Shown: in pieces, positions 53,970 to 63,464 of the stretch
Layout of the letters: every line of letters starts with the position of its first letter
How positions within the stretch are numbered: the stretch's first letter is position 1
Assembly: GCA_023401595.1 (NCBI GenBank)
Contig: JAEXDQ010000002.1
Coordinates: 33,761-97,760, forward strand
Length of the DNA: 64,000 nt
Source: Spirochaetota bacterium
Lineage (GTDB): Bacteria > Spirochaetota > Spirochaetia > Sphaerochaetales > Sphaerochaetaceae
Reading direction: 5' to 3'
Notes under the pieces: generated by a model
Database searches by the model: none
The model's input: only the letters and a program-made list of their open reading frames with translations
What the model was told of the DNA's origin: nothing
Made by a program: the position numbers and the translations under genes

Positions 53970-54872
53970 TTAAGGAGTCGGGAACACTATCGGTGTCACT
54001 CCGCTCGTCTTGAAGATCCTCGTCTCTATGATGTTTTCCTCAGTTTTCGTTCCTCCGACCTTTTGAGTCCAATCGATATCGCTCACTCTCAGACAGATAC
54101 CATTGGTTTTGTCCACATAACACTCCAATACATGGTATGTCGGCGACGGAGCGGCTGGATCATCAACGGTATCGTCTGTCGTAATCTTGAGCCTTTCACA
54201 GGAATAGCTTGTTCCATTGATAGTCTGCGTGGCGTTGCGGTCGATTTCAAAGGTGATTCCAGACGCCGCAAGAAGCGTATTGAAATCAAAACCCAGTTGG
54301 CTGACTTGTCCCATGGCCTGTTCTATAGCATCGAACATGGCACCGAATGATCCATACCAAGTCATGGTACTGAACAAGGCGTCTCTCAGTTGTGTCTTTT
54401 GTGCTAACGCGGCGGAAAGTCCCAACGAATCCACTATCCCATAGCTTCCTGAGGCATATAGATAGAGAGTATCATCTGCACCACCCGTACCGTTCTTGAT
54501 CATTATGCCCCCGTAAGTCGTGGTGGTAGATCCGTCGATGGCGGTCTGTTCCAACCATATCCCCGCGGAGGTCTTGACGTATCTATGTTCACGTATCTCA
54601 CGGGATAAGAGCGTTTCTGTATTGCCATAGTTGTTTGTAGTGATCCTCATGACCAGTTCAAATTCCGCCGGCAACCGGGATTCAATATAGGCCGCCGCAG
54701 CTTTTTCCCAAGTAGTATATTCAGTCGGATGGGCCGCCATAAAATCGGCGATTTCACCGTACATGCCAATGGTCATCGGGTCGCCGCCGCTATTGGGGTT
54801 TCCATTGCAGGCCGCTAATATCATTATCAGAACCAACAGCAACGGTATGCAGAATAGATTTTTCTTTTTCAT
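53970..54872 (-). CDS. Predicted lipoprotein of unknown function
   Basis: 300 residues. Signal and lipobox MKKKNLFCIPLLLVLIMIL-AAC put the lipidated Cys at residue 22. The rest is beta-rich with Thr/Ser-rich stretches (STTTTYGGIMIKNGTG, TQTINGTSYSCERLKITT) and no known domain. Start 54872 follows AAGGAG; a TTG six codons upstream is not used. First of two exported-protein genes here. Confidence 0.75.
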   Translation of the reverse strand: MKKKNLFCIPLLLVLIMILAACNGNPNSGGDPMTIGMYGEIADFMAAHPTEYTTWEKAAAAYIESRLPAEFELVMRITTNNYGNTETLLSREIREHRYVKTSAGIWLEQTAIDGSTTTTYGGIMIKNGTGGADDTLYLYASGSYGIVDSLGLSAALAQKTQLRDALFSTMTWYGSFGAMFDAIEQAMGQVSQLGFDFNTLLAASGITFEIDRNATQTINGTSYSCERLKITTDDTVDDPAAPSPTYHVLECYVDKTNGICLRVSDIDWTQKVGGTKTEENIIETRIFKTSGVTPIVFPTP

Positions 54873-54905
54873 TGCATTCTCCTTGACCAAAAACAGGGGT
54901 CATAG

Positions 54906-55043
54906 TTAGCGTATCATTCCCCTCCCCCACACGGTATCGACCTTAAAGGTGTATTTACCGCCGGTCGGCCAGTTCCTGTCACTTACGAATTTGCTGAGAA
55001 GGCGGCCGTATCCAAGTAGATATTCACATGCGGACGATTATCG
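54906..55043 (-). pseudogene. Possible 3' remnant of an unidentified gene
   Basis: Open frame between two stops, without start codon. It reads YLLGYGRLLSKFVSD followed by RNWPTGGKYTFKVDTVWG, more protein-like than its surroundings. Too short to identify. Confidence 0.2.
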
Positions 55044-55193
55044 CCAGTGGTCGTTCAGAATTTTTTTGAGCATATTATGGGATGATAGATGAAGCATGCC
55101 GCCACGGCTGATCTTTGTACGATGGAAGCGAAAGACACATGAGGAAGACCGCATCAGTTGAAACCCTCATGTCCCCCTGTACTCCGGTCCGTA

Positions 55194-55560
55194 GGTACGG
55201 CCCCGCAAGGAAGACGCCGGACACGACGTCCGGCCGAACCAAGAAGACCTGCGAAGGGGAAAACGGCGCGGCCAAGGATGACGAACGGGGACAGTACACC
55301 GGTACGGCCCCGCAAGGAAGACGCCGGACACGACGTCCGGCCGAACCAAGAAGACCTGCGAAGGGGAAAACGGCGCGGTCAAGGATGACGAACGGGGACA
55401 GTACACCGGTACGGCCCCGCAAGGAAGACGCCGGACACGACGTCCGGCCGAACCAAGAAGGCCTGCGAAGGGGAAAACGACGCGGCCAAGGATGACGAAC
55501 GGGGACAGTACACCGGTACGGCCCCGCAAGGAAGACGCCGGACACGACGTTTTACCCGAG
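55194..55560. repeat. 107-bp tandem repeat array 2 (upstream of nitroreductase-like gene)
   Basis: Four copies of the element GGTACGGCCCCGCAAGG at 55194, 55301, 55408 and 55515, exactly 107 bp apart. Unit length and most of the sequence match array 1 at 34.4 kb. Hairpins per unit: GGGG-ACA-GTAC-ACCG-GTAC-GG-CCCC and GCCGGAC-ACGAC-GTCCGGC. The last unit ends CCCGAGCAGGA and runs into the Shine-Dalgarno of the gene at 55577, as in array 1. Confidence 0.92.
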
Positions 55561-55576
55561 CAGGAAGGAGAAGAAC

Positions 55577-56194
55577 ATGAGCGAATTTTTACACGCAATC
55601 CAGCATCGCCGATCGATATACGCCCTTGGCAAGCATCCGGACATCGAGCAAGAAGAAATCGTCAGAGGCATTGAAGAGATATTCACATATATGCCCTCGG
55701 CCTACAACAGCCAGAGCGCCAGGATCGTCGTATTGTTCGGTGACCAGCACGACATGTTGTGGGAGATGGTGATGGACACGCTCCGCCGGTGCGTGGCTCC
55801 GGAAAAGTTCGGACGGACAGAAGCGAAAATCAAGGACTTCCAGCAGGCGTTCGGAACGGTACTGTTCTACGACGACACGACCATAACGAACGGCTTCGCC
55901 AAAAAGTTCCTCACATATTCCCAGAACTTCGGTTCGTGGGCGGAGCAAGCCAACGGTATGCTTCAGTTCGCCATTTGGACGATGCTGGAAGACATGGGGC
56001 TGGGCGCGAACCTCCAGCATTACAATCCGTTGATCGATCAGAAGGTTTCGGAGGTTTATGAGATTCCTGCGACATGGAAGCTTTTTGCCCAGATGCCATT
56101 TGGCGAGAAGCTGGAGGAAGCGGGAGAAAAGAGCACCGTCCCTGTACAGGAACGTATGCGGATTCTCTATGACCGCCGTCTGGAACAGAAATAA
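55577..56194 (+). CDS. Nitroreductase family protein
   Basis: 205-residue FMN-binding nitroreductase-fold protein (YdgI/FrxA-like). HRRSIYALGK is the N-terminal FMN phosphate motif, PSAYNSQSARIVVLFG the second block and MLEDMGLGANLQHYNPLID the third. Reduces nitro or quinone compounds, or acts in oxidative metabolism. AAGGAG precedes ATG and forms the end of repeat array 2. Single gene. Confidence 0.92.
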   Translation: MSEFLHAIQHRRSIYALGKHPDIEQEEIVRGIEEIFTYMPSAYNSQSARIVVLFGDQHDMLWEMVMDTLRRCVAPEKFGRTEAKIKDFQQAFGTVLFYDDTTITNGFAKKFLTYSQNFGSWAEQANGMLQFAIWTMLEDMGLGANLQHYNPLIDQKVSEVYEIPATWKLFAQMPFGEKLEEAGEKSTVPVQERMRILYDRRLEQK

Positions 56195-56421
56195 AGAATA
56201 TCGTTGAAAATCGATAGATCATGACCGCCGTTGAAACCTAGCCGCAGTCCAGGCTACGGGGAGAACGGTGGTTGTTTTTGTACTAAAATGACCGTGCTGT
56301 CATCATCATCCATATATGAAAACCGCCTTTTCCGCTATACTGGCAAGACCTTGATTCAAGAAGGATTCCGGCTCGAAAGGAAATCCTCAAAGGAATATTC
56401 ACCAGCGACAAGGAGCGGAGC

Positions 56422-56955
56422 ATGAAGATATACGTGGCCCGTCACGGACAGACGGAATGGAACGCCTTGAACAAAGTCTGTGGACGGACGGACCTTCCGC
56501 TGACACAGGAAGGAATCGAACAGGCGAAAAAGCTTTCAGCGGCGGTGTCACGGCTGCATATCGATCTGATCGTCGCTTCCCCCATGGAACGGGCGCTCCA
56601 AACCGCGAGGACGGTGGCAGAGAAGAACGGAATCCCATATATCGTGGATGACAGGCTGATTGAACAGGACTACGGCATATATGAGGGAGTCGATCGCCTG
56701 GATGAAGGGTTTCTGTCCAACAAACGTCAGTTCGCCTACCGGTATCCGAAGGGGGAATCCATGATGCAGGTGGCCCACAGAACCTACGGACTGCTGGACG
56801 ACCTACGGAAAACCCATGCCAATGAAAACATCCTGCTGGTATGCCATGGGGGCGTCGCCAGGGTGATACGCACCTATTTCATCGACATGACGAACGATGA
56901 ATTCTCCAGCTACAACACTGAGAATTGCAGCTGCGTCGAATATACGCTCCCATAA
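56422..56955 (+). CDS. Histidine phosphatase family protein (phosphoglycerate mutase-like)
   Basis: 177 residues. The catalytic RHG motif is in VARHGQTEWN (His8), ASPMERALQTA gives the second Arg, and VCHGGVARVI the second catalytic His. Short length places it with the broad-specificity phosphatases (CobC/GpmB-like), not true dPGM. GGAG lies upstream. Cytoplasmic; substrate unknown. Confidence 0.92.
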   Translation: MKIYVARHGQTEWNALNKVCGRTDLPLTQEGIEQAKKLSAAVSRLHIDLIVASPMERALQTARTVAEKNGIPYIVDDRLIEQDYGIYEGVDRLDEGFLSNKRQFAYRYPKGESMMQVAHRTYGLLDDLRKTHANENILLVCHGGVARVIRTYFIDMTNDEFSSYNTENCSCVEYTLP

Positions 56956-56997
56956 CGCGCCGGTTTCAGATAGAGGGGGAAGGAGCCAGAACGAACA

Positions 56998-59235
56998 CTA
57001 GAACGTCACGGCATCCAGCTTGGACAACAGCTCCTTGGTCTGGCGCTCCTCCTCGTCGATGAACGGATTGTCTTCTACCCGACCAAGCACGGCGTTGCGT
57101 TCGGCGAGACTTCTGTAGGTTATTTCCCTGAACGCATTGTCGTAGTCCTTCTGTTTCGTTTTGAACACCTGCTCTTCGATATATGTCCGGGTGCGGGCGA
57201 CTTGCGCCTTCAGCTCCCTCCAAGTCTCCTGATTCAAAATCTCAATACCAAGCAAGGTCCGAAGCACCCGCAAGCCGTCGCAAGCTTTGTCCTGGGGATA
57301 TTCCGCCCACCACCGGTCATAGACCTCGTGGACATCCTTCCATGAATACAGCTCCTTGGCGCAAATCTGCCGCCGCAACTGCAGGACCTTCGCCTCGGGG
57401 ACAAGCTGGCCACCGAGATTCAGCCAGTTTCCGGAGAACTCCCGCGAAGCGCATTCCCGCTGGAACCGCTGGAGGGAAATTCCTGAATCGGCGCACCATG
57501 TCCCGACGCTTTTCACACCATAGTAGACCAGCATGTCCCGGTACGCCCGCCAGCCTTCAGCGACCTTCAGTATCTTGACCGGATAGACGGTATGTTCCAG
57601 ATTCTCACCGAACACCTCCAACGTCCCGACGTTTTCGGGATGCTGTGCAAGCAGCTCAAACCCCTTGGCGGAAAGCCCCGCGACATCGCTGGCGTCGTAG
57701 GCTTCACCATTGGCCTTGTACCATGCGGCGGCCGTCCAGCGCTGCAACAATTCCAGTCCGTCCAGCAACTCCTGCGCGGTATCGGGGGCGAGATAATCGG
57801 TCTCGACATGCTGGACGATCTGCTTGCGGCGGTCGCGGGCTTTGTATTTCCAGCTGTTGCGTTCCAACGCATACATGTTGTACATCCACCAATAAGCGGG
57901 CATCAACTCACGGCGATGAGCGCAGACATTGTCCGCCAACAGACAGAACGGCAACGGGATGTTCAGTTCGGCGGGATAGTTTCCCTTCACCAACAATGTG
58001 AAGCTGGCGAACTTGCTGTCATGCTTCAGCGTACTGGACAGCGCAGGCCAGAAACCGCGTCCGGCGACGATCTCCCCATCGTTGCCGCGGCTGTTGTGGT
58101 TTGAACCGACGGTGGCTCCGGCGGCCATGTTGGACTGCCCCATCACCAATGTGGCGATCAAAAACGAGTTGTTGTGGTGCTGCTCATGACCGGGAAAGAC
58201 GAGGTTGTTCAAAACCTCGCAACAGGAGACGGTGGAATTGTCGCCGAGGATCGAGTTGATCAGCCGCGCCCCATACTTGAGGTTGGTGTTGTCCCCCATG
58301 ATGAACCGGATAGCCTTGCAACCATAGAAAATGTGACATCCCGCGCCAATGATTCCATTGACGAGTTCTATCCCCTCGCCCAACTGGGTCGGGAACTGCT
58401 CCGTTGACCGGATGGTGAGGTTTTTCAGCTTATGTGCGCCCTTGACGTAGGAAGCGGGGCCGAACAGCACATCCTTGATGATTCCGCAGCTTTTCAGCAC
58501 CGAGCCGTTTCCTACCATACCGTACCAGCCTCTCCGAAGGTCGCAGCTCTGGTTCGTCAGCCACATCAGACGTTCCATGAGCAACGAATCATCCCGATAG
58601 GCGGCCCAAAGCCAGGCGTCGGCGCAGATCATGCCGTCGAACGGAGCCACGGCGCGGCCTCCGGCTTCGTTCATTACATGGATGGTGACCTGAACGGAGG
58701 GATCCTCACCCTCCTTCACTATCCCGTTCCCGAACTTGGCGTGATCGGTGGTCTGCATCTCATCGATCCTGTGGAGTATGACCCTGTCGCCGATGATATA
58801 GTGGCTGATATACGCGCAGTCGTGGATGGCGCAATGGTCTCCGATATCCGAAGAAATGATCCGGCACCCGGTGATTCCTTCCGGAACGGTAAAATCATGG
58901 TATTTGAGCAGGCTGTCCTGGACTGCGCCGATACGTACCAAGCCATGGAAGCTATTGCGGGCGATCCTGGCAGGGTCGAACGGATCCATGACAAGGATAT
59001 CGTCCCAGTCGTCGCAGGTGTTGGAATTCTTCACCAGCAGTTCGATCTCTCCGGCGCGCAGATGCCGCCAATGCCGCTCCACCGACCGGGACTGCAGATT
59101 CCTAAGATAATATTCGTCCTTTCCTTTGGGGAGGAACTCCTTGGGGATGAACCCATATCCATACTTCGCGCCAGGGATGACCGTCACTGTATTGCTCATG
59201 CGAAAAGTATAAACGACCTCGGTTTCCTTGAGCAA
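56998..59235 (-). CDS. DUF4954 family protein, left-handed beta-helix
   Basis: 745 residues. A central region (about 100-400) has hexapeptide-style turns (IISSDIGDHCAIHDCAYISHYIIGD, IRFIMGDNTNLKYGARLINSILGD), as in bacterial transferase beta-helices; a large alpha-helical C-terminal part follows. DUF4954 occurs mainly in Bacteroidetes and spirochaetes; a nucleotidyltransferase-like role is assumed but unproven. The TTG at 59235 has AGGAG at good spacing; an ATG at 59199 without a Shine-Dalgarno is the alternative start. Confidence 0.85.
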   Translation of the reverse strand: MLKETEVVYTFRMSNTVTVIPGAKYGYGFIPKEFLPKGKDEYYLRNLQSRSVERHWRHLRAGEIELLVKNSNTCDDWDDILVMDPFDPARIARNSFHGLVRIGAVQDSLLKYHDFTVPEGITGCRIISSDIGDHCAIHDCAYISHYIIGDRVILHRIDEMQTTDHAKFGNGIVKEGEDPSVQVTIHVMNEAGGRAVAPFDGMICADAWLWAAYRDDSLLMERLMWLTNQSCDLRRGWYGMVGNGSVLKSCGIIKDVLFGPASYVKGAHKLKNLTIRSTEQFPTQLGEGIELVNGIIGAGCHIFYGCKAIRFIMGDNTNLKYGARLINSILGDNSTVSCCEVLNNLVFPGHEQHHNNSFLIATLVMGQSNMAAGATVGSNHNSRGNDGEIVAGRGFWPALSSTLKHDSKFASFTLLVKGNYPAELNIPLPFCLLADNVCAHRRELMPAYWWMYNMYALERNSWKYKARDRRKQIVQHVETDYLAPDTAQELLDGLELLQRWTAAAWYKANGEAYDASDVAGLSAKGFELLAQHPENVGTLEVFGENLEHTVYPVKILKVAEGWRAYRDMLVYYGVKSVGTWCADSGISLQRFQRECASREFSGNWLNLGGQLVPEAKVLQLRRQICAKELYSWKDVHEVYDRWWAEYPQDKACDGLRVLRTLLGIEILNQETWRELKAQVARTRTYIEEQVFKTKQKDYDNAFREITYRSLAERNAVLGRVEDNPFIDEEERQTKELLSKLDAVTF

Positions 59236-59295
59236 CAGACGCTCCTCGCGATAGGCGAAGAATTCTGACCGGCGGTAGGAAAACTTTTTATTTTC

Positions 59296-59832
59296 CTAGG
59301 TGATGGAACGTATATACTCAACCAGAGGAACCAGATTCTCCTGAGCCGTCCAGTCGGAAGAAGCGTCCATGCATTCCAGCAATCCTTTCTCCCAGGACTC
59401 CAGCGCGGCGGAATCTTTCTTCGCTACCGATTTCTTGAGCATGCCGCAAAGCGTCCGGTCCAAAAAGGTCATCTTCGACATATCGAACGCACCGCGCACA
59501 TAGAAAACCGGCGCGCCGACCAGTTCCGTCCCCTTGAAGTTATGCTCCATCAACGCGCCAATGGCTTTCGGATCCTCCGGCGACGCACCTACAGCGAGAA
59601 ATACTATCCTTTTCCCAGCGAGACGCCCGAAGTTCTTCTTGAGGACCGAGCTTCCGGCGAGGGCGGACGCATAGATGTTCCCGGCATACACGATCACCTC
59701 ATATGGGGCCAGATCGTCAATTCGGCATTTCTTGCTTTCAAGCAAATTAGCGTCGAGCATTTGCGCCAACCATTGAGCGTACCGCTGGGTGGAACCGTAT
59801 TTTGAATGATATACTACAACGATATTCTTCAT
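59296..59832 (-). CDS. Flavodoxin-domain protein
   Basis: 178 residues; the FMN phosphate loop is HSKYGSTQRYA at the N-terminus. The fold matches protoporphyrinogen oxidase-like (HemG) flavodoxins, which are longer than electron-transfer flavodoxins; no HemG-specific proof is visible. Its start overlaps the stop of the MarR gene (ATGA), so the two are coupled and presumably respond to the same signal. Confidence 0.87.
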   Translation of the reverse strand: MKNIVVVYHSKYGSTQRYAQWLAQMLDANLLESKKCRIDDLAPYEVIVYAGNIYASALAGSSVLKKNFGRLAGKRIVFLAVGASPEDPKAIGALMEHNFKGTELVGAPVFYVRGAFDMSKMTFLDRTLCGMLKKSVAKKDSAALESWEKGLLECMDASSDWTAQENLVPLVEYIRSIT

Positions 59833-60311
59833 GCCTTCATCTCCTTCTCCTTGGCCGACATTTCATCGAGCCGCGCAAACAGCTTCAGGAACACCCCGGC
59901 GACGATATCCAGCTCCTCGGAATCGACCGTTCCATACAACTCATCGAGGAACCTGTCCCCTGTCCGTTCATTCCTGGCGAAAAACTCATGGCAACGATCT
60001 GTCAGGCCGACATCCAACGCCCGACGGTCGGTAGACGAGGGGGTCATGACGACAAAGCCCTTCCGTGCCAGGACATCGAGCATCTTCCGGACATTCTGAC
60101 GGGAAGTCCCGGTATACTCCGCTACTTCAGTCACCGTCTGCAGTTCCTTGCCGTTCTCCTTTTTCAGGATGTTCATCATGACAAGAAGGAACCACTGCTT
60201 GAGTGTCATCCCCTCCAGGATCCCGTCGCCGACGATTTGCAGCTTGTTCGACAACAACAGGATGTTCCCGAACACGAATTCCCTGGAAGACATGGAATCT
60301 ATCGCAGTCAT
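59829..60311 (-). CDS. MarR family transcriptional regulator
   Basis: 160 residues; winged helix in the middle (TVTEVAEYTGTSRQNVRKMLDVLARKGFV) with the wing MTPSSTDRRALDVGLT. Start 60311 follows GGAGAGGAG. It should repress its own operon and perhaps the divergent MATE exporter via the inverted repeat at 60363-60393. An in-frame upstream extension lies over the operator and is unlikely. Confidence 0.93.
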   Translation of the reverse strand: MTAIDSMSSREFVFGNILLLSNKLQIVGDGILEGMTLKQWFLLVMMNILKKENGKELQTVTEVAEYTGTSRQNVRKMLDVLARKGFVVMTPSSTDRRALDVGLTDRCHEFFARNERTGDRFLDELYGTVDSEELDIVAGVFLKLFARLDEMSAKEKEMKA

Positions 60312-60362
60312 CGTCGCTCCTCTCCCCCGATCAGCTTGCATTGATGAGACGCATGATATGCG

Positions 60363-60393
60363 CAACCCATTGCGTATAATAGGCAATAGGTTG
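60363..60393. promoter_or_regulatory. MarR operator (inverted repeat)
   Basis: CAACCCATTGC (60363-60373) and GCAATAGGTTG (60383-60393) form an inverted repeat with 10 of 11 matches and a 9-bp spacer GTATAATAG. It overlaps the -10 of the minus-strand promoter for marR-flavodoxin. Confidence 0.7.
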
Positions 60394-60405
60394 CACATTT
60401 GTCAA
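60376..60405 (-). promoter_or_regulatory. Promoter of the marR-flavodoxin operon
   Basis: On the minus strand TTGACA (60400-60405) and TATTAT (60376-60381), 18-bp spacing; start near 60369. The inverted repeat covers the -10 and most of the spacer, the position expected for autorepression. Confidence 0.65.
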
Positions 60406-60628
60406 TAGCCCCCGTCAGACACGTGAACCGAAATAAATGGAGCAGCGGATGATATGTTGCCATGACGCCAAACATCCATTCGGAAAACGAATACAGGCCA
60501 TTCCAGAACCGGACACGGTCCGCGCGTCACCGCAACAGGAACAAAAGAATCCCCGCGCCATCGCCATGTATGCCGTCGTATCACCAGCCCCCTTGACGAG
60601 ACATGCGGTAAAAATTAGTTTGTTGGAT

Positions 60629-61993
60629 ATGATCCAGAAACAGAATGACATGGGGACAGCTCCCGTCGGGAGGCTGTTGCTCCGTCTTGCGCTACCTGCG
60701 ATTTGCGCACAGCTCATCAACGCCTTGTACAATATCGTGGACCGAATGTATATCGGCCATATCCCCAGCTCCGGTGCGCTCGCGCTGACCGGAGTCGGAG
60801 TCACGTTCCCGATCATCATGCTGATTTCAGCGTTCAGTTCACTGGTAGGCATGGGGGGCGCTCCGCTGGCTTCCATCAGGATGGGGGAGGGAAAGAACGA
60901 CAAGGCGGAGGAATTGCTCTCCAAAAGCGCAAGCTCCCTGATCATCATCTCGGCGATACTGACCGTGTTCTTCCTCGCCTTGCAGAAACCATTGCTCCTA
61001 GCCTTCGGCGCCAGCCAGAACACACTCGGCTATGCGACGGACTATCTGACGATCTACCTGTGGGGAACAATCTTCGTCCAGCTCTGTCTGGGGCTCAATC
61101 CGTTCATTACCGCCCAAGGTTTCGCAAAGACCAGCATGATGACCGTGCTGATCGGCGCGGGATTGAATATTGCGTTCGACCCGCTGTTCATCTTCGTATT
61201 CGGAATGGGTGTCAAGGGCGCGGCGCTGGCGACCATCGTCTCCCAAGCGGTCTCCTCGGTATGGGTCGTCGCATTCCTGTGCGGCGACAGGACGAGACTA
61301 CGGATCAGGGTCAAACTGATGCGCCCGTCGTTCAAAGTCATGATGCCGGTATTCGGCCTCGGAGTCGCGCCCTTCGTCATGCAGTCCACGGAAAGCCTGG
61401 TCAACATCATACTCAACTCCACGCTCCAACGAACCGGAGGGGACATAGCCGTCGGAGCCATGACAATCCTCAGCTGCGTCATGATGTTCGCCATCATGCC
61501 GTTACAGGGGGTGACCCAAGGGGGACAGCCGATCATCTCCTTCAATTTCGGAGCGGGACAGACACAACGGGTCAAGAAGACGTTCTCCCTACTGCTCACC
61601 TGCTGCCTCATCTACTCGACCGTACTCTGCGTTCTTGTCGAACTCTTTCCACGGGTGTTCATCGCCATATTCAGCTCTGACCCTGAACTGACCGTGTTCA
61701 CGGAACAGGCTATGCGGATATTCCTCGCCGGAGTATGTCTCATGGGAGCGCAGCTCGCATGCCAGCAAAGCTTTATCGCGCTCGGGCAGGCGAAGATATC
61801 CCTGTTCCTCGCGTTGCTGAGGAAAATAGTCCTGTTGATACCGTTGGTGCTGATTCTCTCCAGGACTTCGCTCGGGCTGACCGGCGTGTTCCTCGCGGAA
61901 CCGATCGCGGATATCACGGCCGCGACGACCACCACGATCCTCTTCCGTCTGAAGTTCAACGGTATACTCGCCCGTGGCCCGAAGGACTCCTGA
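60629..61993 (+). CDS. MATE family multidrug/Na+ efflux transporter
   Basis: 454-residue inner-membrane exporter with about 12 membrane segments. APVGRLLLRLALPAICAQLINALYNIVDRMYIGHI (in parts) is the family start. GVTFPIIMLISAFSSLVG and GMGVKGAALATIVSQAVS recur in both halves. Start chosen by alignment; the Shine-Dalgarno is weak. Divergent from the MarR regulator, so probably drug- or redox-induced. Confidence 0.92.
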   Translation: MIQKQNDMGTAPVGRLLLRLALPAICAQLINALYNIVDRMYIGHIPSSGALALTGVGVTFPIIMLISAFSSLVGMGGAPLASIRMGEGKNDKAEELLSKSASSLIIISAILTVFFLALQKPLLLAFGASQNTLGYATDYLTIYLWGTIFVQLCLGLNPFITAQGFAKTSMMTVLIGAGLNIAFDPLFIFVFGMGVKGAALATIVSQAVSSVWVVAFLCGDRTRLRIRVKLMRPSFKVMMPVFGLGVAPFVMQSTESLVNIILNSTLQRTGGDIAVGAMTILSCVMMFAIMPLQGVTQGGQPIISFNFGAGQTQRVKKTFSLLLTCCLIYSTVLCVLVELFPRVFIAIFSSDPELTVFTEQAMRIFLAGVCLMGAQLACQQSFIALGQAKISLFLALLRKIVLLIPLVLILSRTSLGLTGVFLAEPIADITAATTTTILFRLKFNGILARGPKDS

Positions 61994-62143
61994 GCCCCGG
62001 CTTTTCACCGGCAAAACATCTACTACCGGTTGCGATTTGTAAAGGACTCGGCTTGAGATAACATCTTTTTATGGCAAATAACCCGTAGGAACGTCTGCGG
62101 CATACTTGTCAGCGATAACAAACCATTATAGGATACACATATA

Positions 62144-63220
62144 ATGGCGACATATGATATTTCACGTAAGTTGAAGCGTATCATCAAGCTGTCGAAACGG
62201 ATCACGACAAGAGATATCACCGGATTGACGGAAGAACGCATCGACGAGATAAACAATATATCCATCCCAAACAATTGGGTGACCCGCAGGCTGCTGCGGA
62301 AACCGGCAAAGAACATAGACTCGAAAACATTCATCATCCCAGTCACAGAGGGAGTGATCACGGGCTATTTCTTTGAGAAACGAGGGAGCAAGGCGTTGTC
62401 GGGGCTCAGCCCGCTGATCATTTTCTATCATGGCGGTGGATGGACGTGGGGCAACATGGACTTGTACAACTTCTTCTGCGCAAGGCTCGCCGACCTGACC
62501 CAGGCGTCGGTATTGTCGGTGGACTATCGTCTGGCGCCCCGGTACAAGTTTCCTACGGCGGTCGAAGATTGTTACGACACCCTGCTTTGGGCGGCTAACG
62601 GAGCCCGGTACTGGAAGACCGACCCCGACAGGATATTTCTGATCGGAGACAGCGCGGGAGGGAATCTCGCGGCTGTCGTGAGCAGGCTCTCGCGGGACCG
62701 CAAAGGGCCGCCGATAGCGGGGCAGATACTCCTATATCCCGTGACCGACGGTAGGATGCGTACCGACAGCTACGCCCAGTACAAGGACTGTCCTACCCTT
62801 ACCGACAAGGACATGACGTTCTTCATCCAGAACTATCAGCGAGAACCGAAGGACATCCTCAACCCGAACTTCTCCCCGCTTCTGGCCAAGGACCATTCCA
62901 GATTGCCTCCCACGTTGATTATCGCCGCGGAATACGATCCGTTGCACGATGACGCGATGCTCTACGCCGATGCGTTGGCCTCGGCGGACACCCCGGTCAA
63001 ATATCTGGAAGTGAAGAAGACCGTCCATGGATTCATCAATTACCCCGTTGCGACAGGAGCCGAAGAGACTGAATGCGCGATTCAGCAGTTCGTCGGCGGG
63101 CGTCCGGTGGAGCAAGTTATCCTCACCACGCCAAAGCAATTGGAGAAACAGAACAAACGGGAACTCAAGCTGGCTCACAAGACCAACAAGAACTTGATCA
63201 GCGTAGAAGTCGAGGAATAG
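62144..63220 (+). CDS. Alpha/beta hydrolase, HSL-type esterase/lipase
   Basis: 358 residues. The oxyanion motif HGGGW, nucleophile elbow GDSAGG, acid EYDPLHDD and His in TVHGFINYP are all present, as in hormone-sensitive-lipase-like (family IV) esterases. No signal peptide. A C-terminal tail of about 40 residues rich in Lys and Asn lies beyond the catalytic domain. It ends 3 bp before the stop of a LysR fragment on the other strand. Confidence 0.92.
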   Translation: MATYDISRKLKRIIKLSKRITTRDITGLTEERIDEINNISIPNNWVTRRLLRKPAKNIDSKTFIIPVTEGVITGYFFEKRGSKALSGLSPLIIFYHGGGWTWGNMDLYNFFCARLADLTQASVLSVDYRLAPRYKFPTAVEDCYDTLLWAANGARYWKTDPDRIFLIGDSAGGNLAAVVSRLSRDRKGPPIAGQILLYPVTDGRMRTDSYAQYKDCPTLTDKDMTFFIQNYQREPKDILNPNFSPLLAKDHSRLPPTLIIAAEYDPLHDDAMLYADALASADTPVKYLEVKKTVHGFINYPVATGAEETECAIQQFVGGRPVEQVILTTPKQLEKQNKRELKLAHKTNKNLISVEVEE

Positions 63221-63222
63221 CA

Positions 63223-63462
63223 TCAGCAAGTCCTGCAATCCAGATATTCCAGAAAACGCCTGACCGCGAGGGAGGCGTCCTTTTCAGCCCTCAGCGCCAA
63301 TCCGATTTTCCGGTGGACGGGAACCTCCAGCTCTTTCGCCACGATCCGATACGGCGTGCGCCAAAGAATCAGCTCCGGCAGGACGCTGATACCCAGGCCG
63401 CTTTCCACCATGGACATGACGGCATAGTCGTCCCATGTCGAAAGCATAGACGACCGGACCGA
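63223..63462 (-). pseudogene. LysR-type regulator, C-terminal fragment
   Basis: Residues from STWDDYAVMSMVESGLGIS to the stop match the last part of a LysR substrate-binding domain (also VLPELILWRTPY and FLEYLDC). N-terminal helix-turn-helix and most of the sensor domain are missing. Homology is lost upstream of about 63450, where a proB fragment begins on the other strand, so the gene was cut by a rearrangement. Confidence 0.75.
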
Positions 63463-63464
63463 CC

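Larger units (their letters stand above)
54873..55576. other. 704-bp spacer with a gene remnant and repeat array 2
   Basis: On the minus strand a 45-codon frame without start (54906-55043) ends with a protein-like stretch (KFVSDRNWPTGGKYTFKVD). The rest to 55190 has no gene. From 55194 the 107-bp array runs to the Shine-Dalgarno of the nitroreductase-like gene at 55577. Confidence 0.5.
60312..60628. other. Divergent control region between MarR and MATE genes
   Basis: 317 bp. Holds the operator/promoter described separately; from 60420 to 60628 there is no further element. A frame open upstream of the MATE start is not supported by homology. Confidence 0.6.

Noticed and set aside
55194..55560. 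CRISPR array
   Set aside because: The whole 107-bp unit is conserved between copies; there are no short repeats separated by unique spacers and no cas genes. The same applies to the arrays at 34.4 and 22 kb.
62023..62361. 112-codon minus-strand frame at the start of the esterase gene
   Set aside because: Antisense of a clear HSL-family esterase; no independent support.
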